Shown here piece by piece: positions 15,311 to 22,705 of a DNA stretch of 29,002 nt. The position numbers and the translations under genes are program-made. The DNA comes from CAISDH01 sp964398805 (GTDB taxonomy: Archaea > Micrarchaeota > Micrarchaeia > Micrarchaeales > Micrarchaeaceae): assembly GCA_964398805.1 (NCBI GenBank), contig CAYNNI010000036.1, positions 1 through 29,002 on the forward strand. Reading direction: 5' to 3'. How positions within the stretch are numbered: the stretch's first letter is position 1; the number at the start of each line of letters is the position of its first letter. Under the pieces are notes generated by a model that worked only from the letters and a program-made list of their open reading frames with translations, was not told the DNA's origin and made no database searches.

Positions 15311-15978
15311 CCAGTTTCAAGATACTCAAGTATGCGGTTGAGTTCGTATCCGGTCGTGGCGTCTCCTATCACAATTCCCTTGGAGTTCGCGGCCCCGGCA
15401 AGCCCTATTGCGAGGGCGCCGGTGTTCGCGGTGGAACGCACCGCCCGGAAGCCAGACGCGCCTTCCACGTATCGCTTTTCCTCATCGGTGCTCCTGTTGT
15501 TTATCACAAGCCCGGAATCCGTAAGGATGTTGTTCGCGCCGACAGTCTTGTAGCCGCCCGTCTGCGCCCTGACCGTCTCAACGCCGAGCGTGTCCTCTAT
15601 TACCTTGGCCTCCCCTGCGCTATAATCCGAGTTTATGAACGCTATCTTGTCATTGGCGAGCACATTGCATCCGACCGCGCATAGCCTGCTGTCCAGGACG
15701 CCGATGTTAATGTCAAGCCCTAGAGCCCGCAGCGCTGCAAGCTCGTCCTCGGTCGCCAGATTCGAAAGGAGTATGCCGTTAGAGTTCGCCCGCGAGAAAA
15801 TTCCTATCAGGTCCGAATCAGCTATCGTGAGCCCCACGGGCTTGACAATGAGCGTCTCGGCAAGCATCTCCATCTTCCTTCCCTCGATCCCCCTGAAGCA
15901 GAACACGAACCTTTCGCTTGCGACCGCGTATGCGCCTATAAAATCGCTTCCGAATAGCCTCTGCTTCACTACCTTCAC
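15307..15978 (-). CDS. eif6: Translation initiation factor 6 (aIF6)
   Basis: Pentein-fold anti-association factor that binds the large ribosomal subunit and prevents premature joining with the small subunit. The gene starts at GTG 15978 (VKVVKQRLFGSDFIGAYAVA), four bases after the L31e stop, giving 223 aa, the normal archaeal length. Repeated pentein units are visible, for example LIGIFSRANSNGILLSNLAT and INIGVLDSRLCAVGCNVLAN. The frame is open further upstream, but that part is a shadow of L31e and is rejected. Archaeal operons often have the L18a-type protein (LX) between aIF6 and prefoldin alpha; it is absent here. Confidence 0.93.
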   Translation of the reverse strand: MKVVKQRLFGSDFIGAYAVASERFVFCFRGIEGRKMEMLAETLIVKPVGLTIADSDLIGIFSRANSNGILLSNLATEDELAALRALGLDINIGVLDSRLCAVGCNVLANDKIAFINSDYSAGEAKVIEDTLGVETVRAQTGGYKTVGANNILTDSGLVINNRSTDEEKRYVEGASGFRAVRSTANTGALAIGLAGAANSKGIVIGDATTGYELNRILEYLETG

Positions 15979-15982
15979 AGTT

Positions 15983-16381
15983 TCACTTTTTCTGTGCTGC
16001 CTCTGACGGCGCAGAATGCTCCGCCTTCCTAGCGCGCTCTTCTTCGGGCTTTGAGGTCTGCGCTCCAGCAGGCGCCTTCTTCGCCCCTTCCTTCTTGACG
16101 CCCTGCTTCTGCTGGCTTTCTGGCTTCTTCTCTTCGTGCTCGCCGAAAAGCTTCGCCGTTGCCACGCCGTTGTCGATTTCAACGTTAAGCTTCAGGGGCG
16201 TCAGGTACTTTGCGACCGAGCTGATAGTCTCGCTCAGCGCTTTGCTGAACTTGACGTCGTCCGCCTTCGTGTAGTGCGCGACCCGCTCCCGTATGTACCG
16301 TGCAGCCTTCCTCATGCGCTTCGCCCTCGGCTGCGTTGCAAGGTAGCTCCTGACCCTTATCGTAAGCAATCTTCCAGCCAT
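15983..16381 (-). CDS. rpl31e: Large-subunit ribosomal protein L31e
   Basis: 132 aa. The N-terminal 80 residues are a normal L31e (RLLTIRVRSYLATQPRAKRM, then AARYIRERVAHYTKADDVKF and LNVEIDNGVATAKLFG). The remaining ~50 residues are a low-complexity tail rich in Lys, Glu, Ala and Gln (for example EEKKPESQQKQGVKKEGAKK) not needed for the fold. Such charged tails appear on several proteins of this operon. ATG 16381 lies one base after the L39e stop. Confidence 0.92.
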   Translation of the reverse strand: MAGRLLTIRVRSYLATQPRAKRMRKAARYIRERVAHYTKADDVKFSKALSETISSVAKYLTPLKLNVEIDNGVATAKLFGEHEEKKPESQQKQGVKKEGAKKAPAGAQTSKPEEERARKAEHSAPSEAAQKK

Positions 16382-16382
16382 T

Positions 16383-16544
16383 TCACTCCTCCTTTATCCT
16401 GAGCTTGCTCCTCCTCCAGTTCCTGGAAAAGGCATTAGTCTCGATGCGCCTGTGGCTCCTGAGCCTTGCCAGCAGCGGCACGCGCCTCGCCTGCTTGAGC
16501 TTCCTGCCAAGCCTCCTCTTCTTGTAAACGCTCTTCTTGGTCAA
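16383..16544 (-). CDS. rpl39e: Large-subunit ribosomal protein L39e
   Basis: A 53-aa basic protein: TKKSVYKKRRLGRKLKQARR, then VPLLARLRSHRRIETNAFSR and NWRRSKLRIKEE. The RRVP block and the NWRRSKL ending match L39e, which lines the peptide exit tunnel. The start must be TTG 16544, because the codon immediately before it in frame is TGA and there is no ATG or GTG. It sits four bases after PDCD5 and one base before L31e, the usual L39e-L31e order. Confidence 0.9.
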   Translation of the reverse strand: MTKKSVYKKRRLGRKLKQARRVPLLARLRSHRRIETNAFSRNWRRSKLRIKEE

Positions 16545-16548
16545 TCAA

Positions 16549-16857
16549 TCACTTGTGCTTGAACGCGATTGTGGGCTCCCTCTTGTAAGTGAGCCTCGAG
16601 ATGAGTGAGACGAGCTGCGCCTCTGTGAGCTTTCCTGTTATCCTGTTGCTCTGCACCATAGACACCACCAGGCCTACAAGCTGGTCGTACAGTTCAGGAT
16701 TGGAAATCCTCACGTTCATCAGCCTCTCATACGCGGCGCTTTCGAGGAACCGCCTCATTACCTCCTTCTTCTGCTGCTCTACCTGCGCCTGCTTCAGCGC
16801 TTCGGAAACGCGCTTGCGCATCCGCTTTTGGTACTGCTCGTCCTCCTCTCCCGCCAT
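16549..16857 (-). CDS. PDCD5/TFAR19-family DNA-binding protein
   Basis: 102 aa, matching the archaeal PDCD5 family (long N-terminal charged helix KRMRKRVSEALKQAQVEQQK, then a compact triple-helix core AAYERLMNVRISNPELYDQL and ending FKHK). Archaeal members are small, basic, nucleic-acid-associated proteins of unclear role, habitually found in this operon between S19e and L39e. The ATG overlaps the S19e stop by one base (TGATG), a sign of translational coupling. Confidence 0.92.
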   Translation of the reverse strand: MAGEEDEQYQKRMRKRVSEALKQAQVEQQKKEVMRRFLESAAYERLMNVRISNPELYDQLVGLVVSMVQSNRITGKLTEAQLVSLISRLTYKREPTIAFKHK

Positions 16858-17273
16858 CAGCGTGCACCCGCGGCGATCTCATTGCAAATCTTGTCAAGGA
16901 AGGACCTCCCTTGCGGGGTTATTATGCGCCCTGCCTTCGTGGTCTTGACATAGCTGAGCTTCTCGAGCTCAATCAGCGCATCGCGCACTATGCTGCCGCC
17001 GGCCTTCATGAAGTGCTTCTTGTGTATCACGTGCTCCTTCTTGTTCCCGTACCATGTCCTGAGCCTCGAAACGCCGACCGGGCCCTCCACATAGACCTTC
17101 CGGAGTATTGAAGCGCACCTGACGTACCAGAAGTCCGGGCTCGCCGGGGCGCGCTCCCTGCCGGCTCCGCTCTTTACGAAGTCCACGTAAGCGGGCCTGC
17201 TCAACTTTCCCTTGAGCCTCTGCGCCGCTGCCTCGATGAGCGCAGGCGCCTTGGTTTCATATACATTGGCCAT
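16857..17273 (-). CDS. rps19e: Small-subunit ribosomal protein S19e
   Basis: 138 aa from ATG 17273 (MANVYETKAPALIEAAAQRL). Diagnostic segments are SPDFWYVRCASILRKVYVEG, then GVSRLRTWYGNKK and SIVRDALIELEKLSYV, ending in a GRIITPQGRSFLDKI helix. S19e is a winged-helix protein needed for small-subunit maturation. A TTG 12 bases upstream is in frame but ATG 17273 has a better site (GAAGGA five to nine bases before) and matches the family start. Confidence 0.93.
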   Translation of the reverse strand: MANVYETKAPALIEAAAQRLKGKLSRPAYVDFVKSGAGRERAPASPDFWYVRCASILRKVYVEGPVGVSRLRTWYGNKKEHVIHKKHFMKAGGSIVRDALIELEKLSYVKTTKAGRIITPQGRSFLDKICNEIAAGAR

Positions 17274-17317
17274 GTAATCCTTCAAAAGGAGTCAATATGT
17301 TTTCAACGAATGCCCAT

Positions 17318-18724
17318 TTATTCCTTCCGCTTGCCTCGTGGGCGCTTCCTTCCGAAGCGGTCCCCGCCCCGCGGGGAGAACGGACGCCCGTGCGGCTTGC
17401 CTTGCGCCCTTTCGAACGGTTTCCTCTGCACAAATTCCCCTCTTTCGCCCTCCCTCTCCAAGGGCTTCCTCCGTGGCGCGAAGCCCTGCCCGCAAGGCGC
17501 CCGCCTCGCTTCTGGCGCCTCTCTTCTGGATTCAGGACTCGCACGCGCGTATCTGGGCCTTTCTTTCTCTCCGGGCCTCCTATAGGGGAATGGCGCACGC
17601 TGCCGGTAATTGGAACTCGCGCCCTCCCGTGCGAATCTGCCTTCCCCGTACGGGCGGAATCTCCTCTCGCCCCTGCCGCCAAGCTGTTCGCGCGGCACAA
17701 ATTCCCTTCTTTCGCCCTCCCTCTCCCAGGGCCTCCTTTGTGGAAATCTGCGCTCGTACCGTGCAGGCGCGCGTTCCTCCCTGCGCTCCGGACGGGCATA
17801 CCTGCCTGATTCTGCCCTCTCCCAGGGCCTCCCCTGCGGGGAGAACGGTCGCTCATAGCGCCGATAAGGCTCGCGCCTTCCCTCTTGCGCCCTAGGCTCG
17901 TACCTTTCATATTTCCTCTCCCTGGGCTTCGAGTGCTTTATGGCTTCTATGCCCTTCTTTATGTCCGCTTTTAGCTTCTCCGCGATGAAATGCTTCGTGA
18001 AGTAGTCCCCCTTCAGCGCCATGCATATCTTGGTCGCGTACAGCCTCGCGATCCTGCCGCGCTGGTCCCTCTGCGCGCCGCTGACCTCTGGCAGCTTGAA
18101 CAGTATGCCGTACTTCGGCGGCTTGCTGCCGAACTTCAGGTGCTTGAAAAGCGACCTCTCCGCGCCTAGCAGCTGCACCGTGCTCGCGGGCAGCACAGCA
18201 AGCCTCTCCATCGATCCTGCCTTGCTTAGCAGCTCCGCCGCGATTTTCTCATCAGTAAGGTAAGTGGTATTCGGCATCAGCTCCGTGCTGACCTTCTTTA
18301 TGTACGCCCCGAGCCCGTCCAGCGCGTCTCCCATGCTCTTCGAGAGCATGGCCAGGCTTGCTACCGCATCGCGCTCGCCCATGCGCCTTCCCATCGACGC
18401 CTCAACCCTGGCGTATACCTTCGCTGCGAACTTCTCGTCCTTGAGCGCAGAGAGCACCTGCTCCTTGCTCGCGCTCTGCGAATCGCTGAGCACCAGCGCA
18501 AGCTCCACCAGCACCTTCGGGTTGCCTATCTCCAGCTCCGGGAAGTACAGGCCGTACCATTCGCTCAGCCTCTTAAATGCAAGGTTGTAGCTCTTGCTGG
18601 TCTCGTTGTAGGCGTTTATCGCCTGTATCAGAGCATGCTCCTCGCTGGAGTATGAGCTCTTTATGCCTTCGCGCGCGCTTTTCAGCATCCCTCCGCGCGC
18701 CTTCTCAAAGCCGCTTTCGGGCAA
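17318..18724 (-). CDS. nop5: Nop5-family C/D box sRNP core protein, lacking the N-terminal domain and with a long Arg/Glu-rich tail
   Basis: 468 aa. The coiled-coil segment (about 20-145, KSSYSSEEHALIQAINAYNE and then RLSEWYGLYFPELE) and the Nop domain (about 150-265, including GAERSLFKHLKFGSKPPKYG at 188-207) are clear. Nop5 bridges L7Ae, guide RNA and fibrillarin for 2'-O-methylation. Archaeal Nop5 normally has about 110 residues before the coiled coil that bind fibrillarin; here only about 20 remain, and glyS starts 73 bases away on the other strand. From residue 268 to the end runs a tail dominated by Arg, Glu, Gly and Pro with imperfect repeats (such as RRPWEREGERREFV and RKPLEREGERGEFV). 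Start is TTG 18724; ATG 18688 is the alternative. Confidence 0.88.
   Translation of the reverse strand: MPESGFEKARGGMLKSAREGIKSSYSSEEHALIQAINAYNETSKSYNLAFKRLSEWYGLYFPELEIGNPKVLVELALVLSDSQSASKEQVLSALKDEKFAAKVYARVEASMGRRMGERDAVASLAMLSKSMGDALDGLGAYIKKVSTELMPNTTYLTDEKIAAELLSKAGSMERLAVLPASTVQLLGAERSLFKHLKFGSKPPKYGILFKLPEVSGAQRDQRGRIARLYATKICMALKGDYFTKHFIAEKLKADIKKGIEAIKHSKPRERKYERYEPRAQEGRREPYRRYERPFSPQGRPWERAESGRYARPERREERAPARYERRFPQRRPWEREGERREFVPREQLGGRGERRFRPYGEGRFAREGASSNYRQRAPFPYRRPGEKERPRYARASPESRREAPEARRAPCGQGFAPRRKPLEREGERGEFVQRKPFERAQGKPHGRPFSPRGGDRFGRKRPRGKRKE
17340..17910 (-). repeat. Imperfect internal repeats coding the Nop5 Arg/Glu-rich tail
   Basis: On the plus strand, CACAAATTCCCCTCTTTCGC at 17429-17448 and CACAAATTCCCTTCTTTCGC at 17696-17715 are nearly identical and are both followed by CCTCCCTCTCC. 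CGGGGAGAACGG occurs near 17375 and again near 17838 (as GCGGGGAGAACGG). They code repeated REFV/REGERxEF and RPFSP blocks. The repeat makes both strands open in several frames, which are shadows. Such repeats can expand or contract by slippage or recombination. Confidence 0.65.
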
Positions 18725-18751
18725 TGGAATCCCTTTATTAGTTTGGGCGCA

Positions 18752-18764
18752 AACATTAATATCC
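18752..18764. promoter_or_regulatory. Shared AT-rich box between divergent nop5 and glyS
   Basis: The only AT-rich element in the 72-base gap is AACATTAATATCCC. Its near-palindromic core ATTAATAT, centre near 18758, is 26 bases from predicted starts on both sides: near 18784 for glyS (ATG 18797) and near 18732 for nop5 (TTG 18724). One TATA-like element may serve both directions. Confidence 0.4.
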
Positions 18765-18796
18765 CATTCGAGAAAGGACTCTCGTAGTGCGTCGCG

Positions 18797-20290
18797 ATGA
18801 AAAAACTGGACGTGACCGCGCTGGCGAACCTCGCCGCCAGGCGCAGCATAATACTGCCGTCATTCAGCGCATACGGCGAGCTAGGCGGCTTCTACGACTA
18901 CGGCCCGGTCGGCGTGCGGATAAGACACAACATAGAGGCGCTCTGGCGTTCGACCTTCGTCGAGAGGCTGGGCAACGCAGAGATAGAGTCCACGCTCATC
19001 GCTCCGCAGCAGGTCTTCGAGGCTAGCGGCCACCTGAAGAAGTTTACGGACCCGATATCTACATGCAGCAAGTGCGGCTACAGCCACAGGGCAGACAAGC
19101 TTCTGGAGGCGCTCTTTCTGAAGCAGAAGGACAAGGCCAAGGCAGACAGGGTCAAGACCATGCAGGTCAGCGAGCTTGAGTCGCTGATAAAGCTCAGCAA
19201 GGCAAAGTGCGAGAAATGCGGAACGCCTCTCGAAAAGGTGGAGACTTTCAACCTCATGCTTGGCACCAAGATCGGCCCTCTGGGGGCGACTCAGGGCTTC
19301 CTCAGGCCTGAGACCGCGCAGGGCATATTCCTGGACTTCAAGGAGCTTTTCAGGAACTACGGGCTGCATCTTCCTGTAGGGATAGCGCAGGTCGGCAAGG
19401 CGTTCAGGAACGAGATATCCCCGAGGCGGGTGCTCATCCGCATGCGCGAGTTCTCGCAGATGGAGCTCGAGTACTTCTTCGACCCGGACAGCAAGGAGCT
19501 TGAGATTGCCGGAGAAAAGATCGACGAGAAGCGCCTCCTGCGCGCGAAGCTCCCTCTACTGGCCCGCGAGCAGCAGAAGGCGGGAGAGGGTGCGAAAGAC
19601 GTTTCCATCGAAGACGCGCTGAATAGCGGCATAATACCCAACAAGCTGTTCGCCTACCTGCTCACTCTCGAACAGGACTTTCTCGCGGGCTTAGGGTTTT
19701 CCAAGAATTCCATGCGATTCAGACAGATGATGCCCGAAGAGCTGCCGCACTATTCCAAGGGCAACATAGACCTCGAGGTGCGCCTGGACGACGCTTTCGA
19801 GGAAGTGGCTGGCAACGCATACAGGACCGACTTCGACCTCAAGAGCCACCAGGAGCACTCGAAGAAAGACATGAGCGTGGTGAGCGAAGAGAAGAAGCTC
19901 ATACCTCATGTCGTGGAGCTCAGCTTCGGCCTTGATCGGCTGTTCTGGACGCTTCTCGCGAACTCGCTCTACATGGACGAGAAGCGCGGATGGGAGGTCA
20001 TGCTCCTCAACGAGGCCGTGGCGCCGTACAGGTACGCGGTGTTCCCGCTGCAAAAGGACGACAAGCTCATCGTAAAGGCGGCCGAGCTCCTGCGGCAGCT
20101 TGCCGGCAAGGGCATCAGTGCATACTACAGCCATTCTGGCAGCATAGGGAAACGCTATGCCCGGGCTGACGAGGTCGGGATACCCAAGGCGATAACCATA
20201 GACTATCAGACGCTGGAGGACGGCACCGTCACAGTGCGCAGCATAATGGACGCTGCTCAGGCACGGCTGAAGGCCAACGAGATTCGATGA
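18797..20290 (+). CDS. glyS: Glycyl-tRNA synthetase (class II, archaeal/eukaryotic dimeric type)
   Basis: Charges tRNA-Gly. 497 aa, somewhat shorter than many archaeal enzymes. N-terminal FYDYGPVGVRIRHNIEALW (32-50) is diagnostic. Two Cys pairs (C90-x2-C93 and C138-x2-C141) form the zinc site. RPETAQGIFLDF (170-181), motif 2 FRNEISPRR (203-211) and motif 3 with ELSFGLDRLFWTLL follow. The C-terminal anticodon-binding domain is present (VAPYRYAVFPLQKDDKLI). The gene starts the glyS-ogg-translin operon and overlaps ogg by four bases. Confidence 0.96.
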   Translation: MKKLDVTALANLAARRSIILPSFSAYGELGGFYDYGPVGVRIRHNIEALWRSTFVERLGNAEIESTLIAPQQVFEASGHLKKFTDPISTCSKCGYSHRADKLLEALFLKQKDKAKADRVKTMQVSELESLIKLSKAKCEKCGTPLEKVETFNLMLGTKIGPLGATQGFLRPETAQGIFLDFKELFRNYGLHLPVGIAQVGKAFRNEISPRRVLIRMREFSQMELEYFFDPDSKELEIAGEKIDEKRLLRAKLPLLAREQQKAGEGAKDVSIEDALNSGIIPNKLFAYLLTLEQDFLAGLGFSKNSMRFRQMMPEELPHYSKGNIDLEVRLDDAFEEVAGNAYRTDFDLKSHQEHSKKDMSVVSEEKKLIPHVVELSFGLDRLFWTLLANSLYMDEKRGWEVMLLNEAVAPYRYAVFPLQKDDKLIVKAAELLRQLAGKGISAYYSHSGSIGKRYARADEVGIPKAITIDYQTLEDGTVTVRSIMDAAQARLKANEIR

Positions 20291-21162
20291 GCGCCCGGCT
20301 GCAGGAGATCCGCGTCAGGGACTTCAACATAAGGCACACGTTCGAGAGCGCGCAGCCCCTCACTTTCTACGCGGATTTTGACTACGCGGGGAAGGTCCTT
20401 ACCTATCCAAGCAAGACGAAGATGATAACCACGATGTTCGCAGGGGACAGCAGGGACTGCACGATATCCGTGTATGGCGACAACTCGGCGCGCTCCAAGC
20501 AGGAGGTGTTCGAGCGCTTCAGGCTCAGCGACAACATGCAGAGGATATACAGACGCATCGGCACCGACAAGTTTATGCGCAACGCAATAGGGGAGTTCCG
20601 AGGAATGCGGCTAACGCTCAACGACCCGTGGGAGACCGCTCTCTGTTTCATAATCTCACAGTTCAACAACGTCAAGAGGATTACGCTGATAACGCACAAC
20701 ATAATGGGCGCCTTCGGGGTTCCCATAGCAGACCCCTCTGGCATAATCGCAGGCAAGGCACTTCCTACCTGCGATATCCTGCGCGCCGCGCCCGAAAAGA
20801 GGCTGCGGTTGTGCGGCGCAGGATTCAGGGCAAAATATCTCGTTCAGGCAGCAGAGTTCTGCACTAACAACATCAGTCTTGAGAGCCTTCGACACAAGAA
20901 CTACGAAAAGCTCAAGCGCACGCTCCTGGAGATCCCTGGCGTCGGAGACAAGGTCGCAGACTGCATAGCCCTGATGGGTTACGGCAAGCTTGAGGCGTTC
21001 CCGATAGACGTCTGGGTGAAGAGGACGCTGGAGAAGGCGTACTTCAGGGGCGAAGCAAAAAAGCTATCCGAACTGCACGAATTCGCAGAGGAGCGTTTCC
21101 CGGGCTGCGCAGGGTACGCTGAGCAATATATTTATTGGTACGGACGCCAAGTGTTCTCATGA
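20287..21162 (+). CDS. ogg: 8-oxoguanine DNA glycosylase/AP lyase (OGG1-like, HhH-GPD)
   Basis: Base-excision repair enzyme that removes 8-oxoguanine from DNA. 291 aa in the OGG1 layout: an N-terminal beta domain (FNIRHTFESAQPLTFYADFD), then a helical domain with the helix-hairpin-helix EIPGVGDKVADCIALMGYGK. The catalytic lysine is K222 (GVGDK) and the aspartate D241 (PIDVWVKR). DPWETALCFIISQFNN is the usual first helix of the HhH-GPD domain. No Fe-S cluster cysteines follow, as expected for OGG1-type enzymes. ATGA overlaps with the genes on both sides suggest coupled translation. Confidence 0.92.
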   Translation: MSARLQEIRVRDFNIRHTFESAQPLTFYADFDYAGKVLTYPSKTKMITTMFAGDSRDCTISVYGDNSARSKQEVFERFRLSDNMQRIYRRIGTDKFMRNAIGEFRGMRLTLNDPWETALCFIISQFNNVKRITLITHNIMGAFGVPIADPSGIIAGKALPTCDILRAAPEKRLRLCGAGFRAKYLVQAAEFCTNNISLESLRHKNYEKLKRTLLEIPGVGDKVADCIALMGYGKLEAFPIDVWVKRTLEKAYFRGEAKKLSELHEFAEERFPGCAGYAEQYIYWYGRQVFS

Positions 21163-21734
21163 AATCCCTGCAGAACGAGATAAAGAAGATAGGAGACTAC
21201 CTGTCGCGGAAGCAAAAGGAGTTTGACAGCGTCACAGACCTCACGCGCGAAGTGATTCGGAATTCCGCACAGGCAATCACGCTCATGCATGCGGATGACC
21301 GTGCTGCCGCGAAAGCCGCACTTTCCGGCGCCTACGGCGGCGCAAAGAAGCTGGGCGAATTCGGCGCCAAGTTCGACTACTATGCGCGACAGGCGCTGCA
21401 AGAGTACGCAGAGGCAAGGATATTCTTTGAAATAAAAGGCAGCGGCACGATACCCTCTCCAAGTGAGGTGGGGGTTGGCCCTGAGGCATATCTTCTCGGC
21501 CTCATGGACGTGATGGGCGAGCTCAAGCGCGAAATCCTGGAAGACCTCAGGAAAGGCAAGGCAAAAAGCGCGGAAGCGCACCTCGACAAGATGCGCAGCA
21601 TATACGACACCACCCGTAGCCTGCGGTTTGCAGAGGCTGTCATGGCCGGTTTCAGGCGCAAGCAGGACACGGCAAGGATACAACTTGAGAATGCGGGTAG
21701 CGAGATCCTCTCTTTCAAGAGCAGAAGCAAATGA
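21159..21734 (+). CDS. Translin-family protein
   Basis: 191 aa, all-helical. The C-terminal half GPEAYLLGLMDVMGELKREI, followed by LRKGKAKSAEAHLDKMRSIY and DTTRSLRFAEAVMAGFRRKQ, is typical of the translin family, whose members bind single-stranded nucleic acid as ring-shaped oligomers. In eukaryotic complexes the TRAX partner is an RNase; translin itself is non-catalytic. I do not clearly see the TRAX acidic catalytic set, but cannot exclude it by eye. The start chosen is ATG 21159, which overlaps the ogg stop by four bases; an upstream TTG/GTG-type start in the same frame lies inside ogg. Confidence 0.85.
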   Translation: MKSLQNEIKKIGDYLSRKQKEFDSVTDLTREVIRNSAQAITLMHADDRAAAKAALSGAYGGAKKLGEFGAKFDYYARQALQEYAEARIFFEIKGSGTIPSPSEVGVGPEAYLLGLMDVMGELKREILEDLRKGKAKSAEAHLDKMRSIYDTTRSLRFAEAVMAGFRRKQDTARIQLENAGSEILSFKSRSK

Positions 21735-22009
21735 TAAGATTGGGCAGCGCAGTAGGAAAAGGAAAATACTGCTTGTGTGCGGCGGCAACAAATTTCTGGG
21801 ATGGCCGCAGAATACTGCTTCAGGAAGTTCTTGTCTGAAAACAGCATAAACGACACTGAGGTATCCTCAAGGGGCACGAGAGCGTTCCCGCACGCGCCCA
21901 CAAATCCTGCGACCACGCAGGCGCTTAGGATCTCGGCATAGAGGTAGGCAGACACCAGCCAAGAAAACTTGCTGAGCGCGACCTGTTTGCAAACGATTTG
22001 GTCGTGGCG
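21735..22009. other. 275-bp gap with a possible degraded minus-strand ORF
   Basis: No plus-strand gene fits here. On the minus strand, a frame is open across most of the gap and reads QVALSKFSWLVSAYLYAEIL and then SACVVAGFVGACGNALVPLE, continuing DTSVSFMLFSDKNFLKQYSA. This looks more protein-like than most shadows and has a hydrophobic stretch. It has only a GTG start near 21955 and no visible promoter or Shine-Dalgarno site. It then runs on into the antisense of the translin gene. It may be a gene remnant. I see no clear TATA box for the HIT gene. Confidence 0.3.
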
Positions 22010-22705
22010 ATGTCAAAGTCCCAGCTTCTTTTCATGGAGAAAGCCTACGGCTTCAGCGACGCAGTGCTGTTCAATTCGGTTGCAAGAGGCAGAGGAACCT
22101 CGATAAACGACGTCGAATCCGCCGTAAAGAACTGGAAAACAAAAGCCAAAGGAGCCGCTAGCTACATCAGGAATACAATAGGCCGCGTCAACCGGAGCAT
22201 GCCGCTGTTTTACAAGAACCTTGACAGGTACCTCCTCTTCTCAGATTTCGTGTCCGGGCGCAGAACCACCAATTGCGGTTTTCCTGTGATTCCCATCTGC
22301 GAGACGAAGCACAGCATCGCCTTCATGTCAGTAGCCATACCCAACCATGAAGACGGGCACGTGCTGGTCGTGCCCAGGAGACGGCACCTCAACATTGATG
22401 ATGTTCCGGTCCGCGAGCTTGAGGAACTCATCAAGATGGTTGCGCTGATAGGCCGGGCAGTGCGCAAAACCCATGGCGGTTATAACGTCCTGCTGAACAA
22501 CGGCAAAGACGCGGGCCAATTCATAATGCACGCCCACTTTCACGTGATTCCCAGGACGGCGAGGGACAGGATCAAGATAGAGATTTGGCGGAACAGAAGA
22601 TTGACGGAAGAGGAATATCTCAAGTTCAACGCGCGATTGAAAGCCGAAGTCGCGTTGCTTCAATCCGTGCCGTCTGCCGCGCTGCCTATCTCCCGGCGCC
22701 GCTGA
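22010..22705 (+). CDS. HIT-family (histidine triad) protein with an N-terminal extension
   Basis: 231 aa from ATG 22010. The triad is H174-A-H176-F-H178-V-I-P-R, the catalytic motif of HIT nucleotide hydrolases/transferases, with the preceding strands HSIAFMSVAIPNHEDGHVLV and VLLNNGKDAGQFIMH also matching. Family members hydrolyse AMP-linked substrates such as AMP-lysine, Ap4A or adenylated proteins. Ordinary HIT proteins are about 110-150 aa and begin just before the CxxC or equivalent; here about 90 residues of unknown, helical-looking sequence come first. Upstream starts at 21998 (TTG) and 22004 (GTG) are possible. The 3' end overlaps the convergent aminotransferase gene by 20 bases. Confidence 0.85.
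   Translation: MSKSQLLFMEKAYGFSDAVLFNSVARGRGTSINDVESAVKNWKTKAKGAASYIRNTIGRVNRSMPLFYKNLDRYLLFSDFVSGRRTTNCGFPVIPICETKHSIAFMSVAIPNHEDGHVLVVPRRRHLNIDDVPVRELEELIKMVALIGRAVRKTHGGYNVLLNNGKDAGQFIMHAHFHVIPRTARDRIKIEIWRNRRLTEEEYLKFNARLKAEVALLQSVPSAALPISRRR

Noticed and set aside
15307..16182. Apparent 68-residue basic N-terminal extension of aIF6
   Set aside because: It is an out-of-frame reading of the L31e tail. The family start (VKVVKQRLFGSDF) is at GTG 15978 just after the L31e stop.
17429..17730. CRISPR-like or mobile repeat at CACAAATTCCC...
   Set aside because: The two copies are in one coding frame of the Nop5 tail, irregularly spaced and imperfect; no spacer pattern.
17257..17910. Long open frames on both strands over the Nop5 tail (for example 217 codons on the minus strand in another frame)
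   Set aside because: They arise from the GC-rich repeats coding Arg/Glu/Gly. Only the Nop5 frame connects to a recognised domain.
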